Part shown: one piece after another, positions 60,027-64,000 of the stretch
Layout of the letters: the number at the start of each line of letters is the position of its first letter
How positions within the stretch are numbered: the first letter of the stretch is position 1
Origin: Azospirillum sp. SYSU D00513
GTDB lineage: Bacteria; Pseudomonadota; Alphaproteobacteria; Azospirillales; Azospirillaceae
Length of the DNA stretch: 64,000 nt
NCBI RefSeq assembly: GCF_017356015.1
Contig: NZ_JAFIQV010000007.1
Coordinates: 124,001-188,000 of the forward strand
Reading direction: 5' to 3'
Translations under genes and position numbers: made by a program
Notes under the pieces: model-generated
Told to the model about the DNA's origin: nothing
Database searches by the model: none
The model's input: only the letters and a program-made list of their open reading frames with translations

Positions 60027-60045
60027 GCGCGCACGACGCTAATGT
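60017..60045 (+). promoter_or_regulatory. Promoter of tRNA-Thr
   Basis: TTGTCC (60017-60022), a 17-nt spacer and TAATGT (60040-60045) lie 22 nt before the tRNA. Confidence 0.65.
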
Positions 60046-60067
60046 GCGGCCAGCCCGAGGGCGGCGT

Positions 60068-60143
60068 GCCGGTTTAGCTCAGCTGGTAGAGCAGCGGTTT
60101 TGTAAACCGAAGGTCGCGGGTTCGATCCCTGCAACCGGCACCA
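60068..60143 (+). tRNA. tRNA-Thr (TGT)
   Basis: A 76-nt cloverleaf with acceptor GCCGGTT/AACCGGC, anticodon loop TTTGTAA (TGT), T-arm GCGGGTTCGATCCCTGC and encoded CCA. The AT-rich island begins right after its 3' end, so it is a likely integration target. Confidence 0.97.
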
Positions 60144-60400
60144 TCCTTGGACTTGGCTAGCACCGAAGTTCATGTTTATGTTTTAGGAACATCGGTCTCT
60201 TTGCCATTACCTTTTTATTGCCAATACCTTTTAGTTAATCGTTATCGGCTCATAAAGCTGTAACAGATTAGCTTCAAATACGCGTATAAGCGGTTGAAGA
60301 ACCCTTTTGTACTTTTACGGCACAGCCAGTCGTTTGGCATCTGCAGTAAGATGGTGTAGGCCAGCCCTAAAATTTGCAACTCTGTGAAAAGAAAAATAGC
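60144..60400 (+). ncRNA. Structured, repeat-containing region upstream of the RT (candidate ncRNA)
   Basis: This AT-rich gene-free stretch of 257 nt lies between tRNA-Thr and the reverse transcriptase. It contains a 10-bp stem with one A-A mismatch (ACCGAAGTTC at 60162-60171 with GAACATCGGT at 60187-60196). A near-perfect direct repeat follows: TTGCCATTACCTTTT (60201-60215) and TTGCCAATACCTTTT (60218-60232). Some defence RTs need a ncRNA encoded just upstream. That this is one is inference. Confidence 0.35.
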
Positions 60401-61963
60401 ATGCACGTCAGTCCCGACAACGATAACGCTCCTGAAACGTCAGAGACGATGGATGTACCCACCGCCCCTGCTCAGCCGACGGTTACAAATACTCTTTCCT
60501 TTTATATTGATGATTTTCCTAGAACGCTCTTTCCCCTTAATACTAATAGGTTCATTATTGAGAATGGCGAAAAGGAAATTCAGGATTTTATAAAAAAGTG
60601 TCTGGATGAGGCTGAAGTGGCATTCTCGTTTTTGCCACAACGTCGCGTTTACGCGGCCAAACCCGGCCAACACCTAAGGAGAACAGCGAAATTCGATCCA
60701 GTAGCCGAATATTATGTTTATGATTTGATATACAGAAATCGTTCTCTTTTTCGAAAGCCTCACTCGAAGGGAAGGACACATTACGGGTACCGCTTTGAAC
60801 ATGGCAGCCCCATTACTCCTACGTCTGCGTTCAAAGCCTTCAAAAGTGCTATTGCAGAGTATAGCAAGACCTACTCTCACTCTATGAGCTTCGACGTCGC
60901 ATCCTATTTTAACGGCATTTATCATCACGATATGGTAAGTTGGTTTGCGGAGTTAAACGCACCTGCTGATGATGTTGAAGGACTCGGGCAATTTCTTCGT
61001 CAGATAAATTCAGGCCGCTCTCTTGACTGCCTGCCACAGGGGCTCTTTCCGACCAAAATGATGGGAAATGACTTTCTTCGTTTTATCGACAATTACCACG
61101 AACTTCGCTCCGAACAGTTAGTCCGTTTTATGGATGACATATATTTATTTTCTAATGAAGAGGCCGCTATCGAGGATGACTTCCAAGTTATCCAGAGGCT
61201 TCTAGGCGAGAAGGGGCTCTCAATCAATCCGCAGAAAACAACAAGAAATACTCTCCGTCCGATTGAAATGGAAAGTAGCATCGACTCAGTTAAGAAGAAG
61301 CTTCTCGATCGACGCCGCCTCATGATTGCGGAAGGATATGATGATGCTGGAAAGGAGATAATGAAAGAAACAGTAATAAAATTTGCACTTTCTGCAGAAG
61401 AACTGGATTATATCGATAATATACTTAAGGAGCCTGAGATCGAGGAAGAGGACGTAGAATTGATACTCACAACCATGAGAGACCATGTGGATATGGTGGA
61501 AAACAAACTTCCATACATAATCACGAAGTACCCCCACCTATCTAAAAGCATATACAGTTTCTGCGCAAATATTAGTGATAAAGAACAACTTTCTGAAATG
61601 GTATTACATGCAGCCAAAAGCCGCGACCGGATGATGGAGTTTCAGCTTTTCTGGTTCTGCGTGATGCTCGAGGAATACCTTATGAACACGTCCAACACGT
61701 CGGCACTCATATCGGTGCTTTTCAATCATCGCTCCGCAACCCCTATAACAAAGGCAAAAATACTAGAAATACGTGATAACCGTTTTGGACTCCCTGACCT
61801 TAGAAACGATTTCCTCAAAAGTGGTCAGTCGGATTGGCTTGCTTGGTCTTCAGCTGTGGGATCCGTTGCGCTCAAGCCAGCCTCTCGAAATCATGTTATC
61901 AAATATTTTGGGAATAACTCACAAATGAACCATCTCCTTGCAACTATAGTTTTGAAAATGTAG
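60401..61963 (+). CDS. Reverse transcriptase of the Abi/UG (defence-associated, DRT-like) kind
   Basis: The 520-residue protein has a polymerase domain at about residues 25-290. Motif A is SFDVASYFNGIYHH (Asp165), motif B is CLPQGLFPTKMMGN (residues 210-223), and the active-site box is RFMDDIYLF (Asp245/Asp246). The GLSINPQKT motif of RT domain D/E follows. All three catalytic Asp are present. No maturase, integrase, Cas1 or nitrilase domain is attached, and no group II intron or retron features flank it. The C-terminal half (about 300-520) looks alpha-helical and matches nothing I recognise, as in AbiK/AbiA/UG RTs. The gene is strikingly AT-rich with non-native codons. A TTG at 60374 is an alternative start; the ribosome site is weak. 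I cannot assign the UG/DRT type. Confidence 0.85.
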   Translation: MHVSPDNDNAPETSETMDVPTAPAQPTVTNTLSFYIDDFPRTLFPLNTNRFIIENGEKEIQDFIKKCLDEAEVAFSFLPQRRVYAAKPGQHLRRTAKFDPVAEYYVYDLIYRNRSLFRKPHSKGRTHYGYRFEHGSPITPTSAFKAFKSAIAEYSKTYSHSMSFDVASYFNGIYHHDMVSWFAELNAPADDVEGLGQFLRQINSGRSLDCLPQGLFPTKMMGNDFLRFIDNYHELRSEQLVRFMDDIYLFSNEEAAIEDDFQVIQRLLGEKGLSINPQKTTRNTLRPIEMESSIDSVKKKLLDRRRLMIAEGYDDAGKEIMKETVIKFALSAEELDYIDNILKEPEIEEEDVELILTTMRDHVDMVENKLPYIITKYPHLSKSIYSFCANISDKEQLSEMVLHAAKSRDRMMEFQLFWFCVMLEEYLMNTSNTSALISVLFNHRSATPITKAKILEIRDNRFGLPDLRNDFLKSGQSDWLAWSSAVGSVALKPASRNHVIKYFGNNSQMNHLLATIVLKM

Positions 61964-62008
61964 TCTATGGCTTTACTCCATATTTTAAGAACACGCTTCG
62001 AGTATATC

Positions 62009-62033
62009 AATACTGCTGAAGGCTGTATTTTTT
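62009..62033 (+). terminator. Intrinsic terminator after the RT gene
   Basis: AATACTGC pairs with GCTGTATT (one mismatch, 5-nt loop) and runs into six T residues, 46 nt after the RT stop. Confidence 0.72.
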
Positions 62034-62215
62034 CATGCATATTTTTTATGATTTAGAACCAGTCGCGGGTGCTTGAAAGATACATTCCATTCAAAGGCGT
62101 CCACTGTGCGGTAAAGTGCTCAGGCGAATAACAAAAAATCTGTTGGTAACTACACGACAACGGGTAAGAATTCGGCGGACTTCCGGCATGGCCTCACCAG
62201 CGATTTAACTGCGAC

Positions 62216-62237
62216 TCATTCGATTGGTGGCGAATGA
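62216..62237. repeat. Inverted repeat, 7-bp arms
   Basis: TCATTCG and CGAATGA flank an 8-nt loop, immediately followed by the next palindrome. Confidence 0.55.
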
Positions 62238-62256
62238 ATGGGTTGGACCAACCCAT
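62238..62256. repeat. Perfect 19-nt palindrome with 9-bp arms
   Basis: ATGGGTTGG and CCAACCCAT are separated by one A. The length and tight centre suggest a protein-binding site rather than a hairpin. Confidence 0.6.
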
Positions 62257-62574
62257 GCTGGGCCTTCTATTTACGAATCCTTTGGAGCACTTGGACCGGG
62301 ATCGGCACACGAAGAGCGGAGAGGAGTCCGTCCATCACACGATCTTTGCCCTAGGTACGGGTGTGTGCGCCTCCAATTCTCTGCCTTTATTCACCTGAGA
62401 GTTCGTGCGGATAGCCGACGAAGAAAGGGGCAGGATCTGCCGACTTCATCAGATCGCCGCAGTCTGCCCACTTCCGCCTGCAAACCGGATCGAAGCGTTT
62501 CGCCCGCGCGTACCAATACGGCGGGCCACATAAATGTGCGGTGCGCTTCAAATTTTTACGTGCAGCACCTTAAA

Positions 62575-62679
62575 TCAATTTTTCGTTTGCTGCTCCGCCG
62601 CCGGTTCCTCCGAGCAGCAGACCCAGACCGTGCAGCCGTTGAGCGACAGCAGGAGCAGAAGTGCCAGACCGATTCGCAT
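62575..62679 (-). CDS. Very small lipoprotein (34 residues)
   Basis: The ORF reads MRIGLALLLLLSLNGC then a short Cys/Glu/Gln-rich tail (TVWVCCSEEPAAEQQTKN). Basic N-terminus, Leu core and the lipobox LNGC (Cys16) form a complete lipoprotein signal. It is GC-rich like the flanking chromosome and lies 28 nt downstream of the ABC ATPase on the same strand, so probably the last gene of that operon. The role is unknown; small entericidin- or lysis-type lipoproteins are similar in size. Confidence 0.5.
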   Translation of the reverse strand: MRIGLALLLLLSLNGCTVWVCCSEEPAAEQQTKN

Positions 62680-62707
62680 GCGATGACCCGTTCCCTGTGA
62701 GCCTTCC

Positions 62708-64000
62708 CTAACAGCGCGCGCGTTCGTCCATCCCGGCGTTTCCGACGTCCAGCCGCGGCACCGACGCGAGCAGGCAGCGCGTGTAGGCGTGTTCCGGAGC
62801 GGTGAAGAGGCGTTCGGGCGGCCCCTCCTCCACGATCTCGCCGGCGGACATGACCGCGACCCGGTCGGCGACCGCCTCCACCACGGCGAGGTCGTGGCTG
62901 ATGAAGAGGTAGGTCAGCCCGTGCCGCTCCTTGAGGTCTGCGAGCAGCCGCAGCACCTGGGCCTGCACCGAGACGTCCAGCGCGGAGACGGGCTCGTCCA
63001 GCACGATGATCCTGGCGCCCGCGGCGAGCGCCCGCGCGATGGCGATGCGCTGCGCCTGCCCGCCGGAGAATTCATGCGGGTAGCGGTCGAGGAAGGCGGG
63101 GTCGAGCCCCACCGACTCCATCAGCTCCGTCAGGCGCGGCCCGATGGCGTTCTCCTCCAGCCCGGCCAGGAAGCGGAGCGGTGCCGCGAGGATTCGGCGG
63201 ATCGTCTTGCGGGGATTGAGCGAGGACAGCGGGTCCTGGAAGACATACTGCACCGTCCTGCCGAGCGCCCGCGGTCCGCCGGCCGTCAGCTCGGCGATGG
63301 GACGTCCCTCCAGCCGCACGGTGCCCGATGTCGGACGGACCTGCCCCATGAGGCAACGGGCCAGCGTCGTCTTGCCGCTTCCCGATTCGCCGACAATGCC
63401 CAGCGTCTCGCCTGCGCTTACCGTCAGCGACGCGCCTTTCAGCGCCGGCACGGCGGGGCGCGAGCGGCCGAACAGGGATCCGTGCGCCGGGTAGCTCTTG
63501 ACCAGATCGCGCACCTCCACGGCCGGCGGAGCGGCGGTGCGCGTCCCCTCCCCCGGCGCGTTCCGCCCACCCCTGCGTGCGCGTCCCAGGACCGGCACGG
63601 CCGCGATCAGACGGCGCGTGTATTCGTGCCGGGGGTCGGACAAGAGATCCCGCGCGCTTCCCTCCTCCACGATTTCGCCCCGGTGCATCACGGCCACCCG
63701 GTCGCAGATGCGGGCGATCACACCGAAATCATGGCTGATGAACAGCACGGCGAGGCCGCGGCTCCGGCGCAGCCCGTCGAGGAGGTCGAGGATCTCCGCC
63801 TGCACCGTGACGTCCAGCGCGGTGGTCGGCTCGTCGGCGACGATCAGTTCCGGATCGTTGGCGAGCGCCATGGCTATGGAGACGCGCTGGCGCTGCCCGC
63901 CGGAGATCTCGTGCGGGTGGGCGCCGGCGATCGTCTCCGGGTCAGGCAGCTTCACCGCCGCGAAGAGAGTCACCGCCTCCCGCCAGGCTTGCGCGCGGGA
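62708..64000 (-). CDS. Fused dipeptide/oligopeptide ABC transporter ATP-binding protein, N-terminus beyond window
   Basis: The visible 430 residues cover the end of a first ABC domain (EISGGQRQRVSIAMALANDPELIVADEPTTALDV in pieces, FISHDFGVIARICDRVAVM). A complete second ABC domain follows: Walker A GESGSGKTTLARC, Q-loop FQDPLSSLNPRKT, FSGGQAQRIAIARALA and Walker B IIVLDEPVSALDVS. This is the DppD-DppF fusion seen in many peptide importers. The coding frame stays open to the window end, so the start is outside. It is transcribed toward the RT island. Confidence 0.9.
   Translation of the reverse strand, partial: SRAQAWREAVTLFAAVKLPDPETIAGAHPHEISGGQRQRVSIAMALANDPELIVADEPTTALDVTVQAEILDLLDGLRRSRGLAVLFISHDFGVIARICDRVAVMHRGEIVEEGSARDLLSDPRHEYTRRLIAAVPVLGRARRGGRNAPGEGTRTAAPPAVEVRDLVKSYPAHGSLFGRSRPAVPALKGASLTVSAGETLGIVGESGSGKTTLARCLMGQVRPTSGTVRLEGRPIAELTAGGPRALGRTVQYVFQDPLSSLNPRKTIRRILAAPLRFLAGLEENAIGPRLTELMESVGLDPAFLDRYPHEFSGGQAQRIAIARALAAGARIIVLDEPVSALDVSVQAQVLRLLADLKERHGLTYLFISHDLAVVEAVADRVAVMSAGEIVEEGPPERLFTAPEHAYTRCLLASVPRLDVGNAGMDERARC

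Larger units (their letters stand above)
61964..62574. other. Gene-free right part of the RT island
   Basis: These 611 nt have no convincing gene. They hold a terminator (62009-62033), two adjacent inverted repeats (62216-62256) and a shift from AT-rich to GC-rich DNA between about 62100 and 62450. A 12-nt stretch at 62477-62488 resembles the 3' part of tRNA-Thr with one inserted base. The only long open frame (62224-62700) lacks coding character. Confidence 0.5.

Noticed and set aside
60401..61963. Retron or group II intron interpretation of the RT
   Set aside because: No msr/msd-like inverted-repeat arrangement, no maturase or endonuclease domain and no domain V/VI-like intron end are visible.
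62224..62700. 158-residue plus-strand open frame after the RT island
   Set aside because: It has no ribosome site or recognisable fold, a composition unlike either the island or the chromosome, and is antisense to the small lipoprotein gene.

Overview
This is chromosomal DNA from a GC-rich alphaproteobacterium, most likely of the Rhodospirillales/Azospirillum type. That is an inference from the gene order, the mitochondrial-type ATP12 chaperone gene, the str-S10-spc-alpha ribosomal clusters and the high third-position GC. No species-specific marker is visible.

Layout. 1-2.2 kb: the end of a nickel/peptide-type ABC importer (NikD-like end, NikE), a degenerate tyrosine recombinase translationally coupled to it, and a convergent polyhistidine protein. 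2.3-9.1 kb: envelope lipoproteins, a PRPP-synthetase paralogue, two unrecognised proteins and a large CHASE-PAS-GGDEF-EAL c-di-GMP enzyme. 9.2-14.2 kb: a four-gene BMP-family (nucleoside-type) ABC importer. 14.2-17.8 kb: ManC/AlgA, YgfZ and a PRC-barrel protein. 17.8-25.6 kb: a minus-strand housekeeping string (rarA, DUF429; crcB, rluC, a damaged HAD phosphatase, ATP12), interrupted by an oppositely oriented, lower-GC orphan HSDR_N-type nuclease gene at 19.5-20.6 kb.

25.8-59 kb: one nearly continuous minus-strand gene-expression block. Read in transcription order it is tRNA-Tyr, tRNA-Gly, tuf, tRNA-Trp, secE, nusG, rplK, rplA, rplJ, rplL, rpoB, rpoC, rpsL, rpsG, fusA, tuf, rpsJ through rplO, secY, adk, rpsM, rpsK, rpoA, rplQ. 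Clear sigma70-like promoters (TTGAC-type -35 boxes with 16-17 nt spacers) precede tRNA-Tyr, rpsL, rpsJ and rpsM. Intrinsic terminators or strong hairpins separate the sub-operons.

59-64 kb: rlmB, tRNA-Thr, and then an abrupt AT-rich island (about 60.15-62.5 kb). The island holds one large gene for a reverse transcriptase of the Abi/UG (defence-associated, DRT-like) kind. It is preceded by a structured, repeat-containing non-coding stretch and followed by a terminator and palindromes. GC-rich DNA then resumes with a tiny lipoprotein gene and a fused dipeptide-type ABC ATPase that runs off the window. The reverse transcriptase island is the best candidate for an undescribed system here. The orphan nuclease inserted in the rluC-HAD operon is the second.
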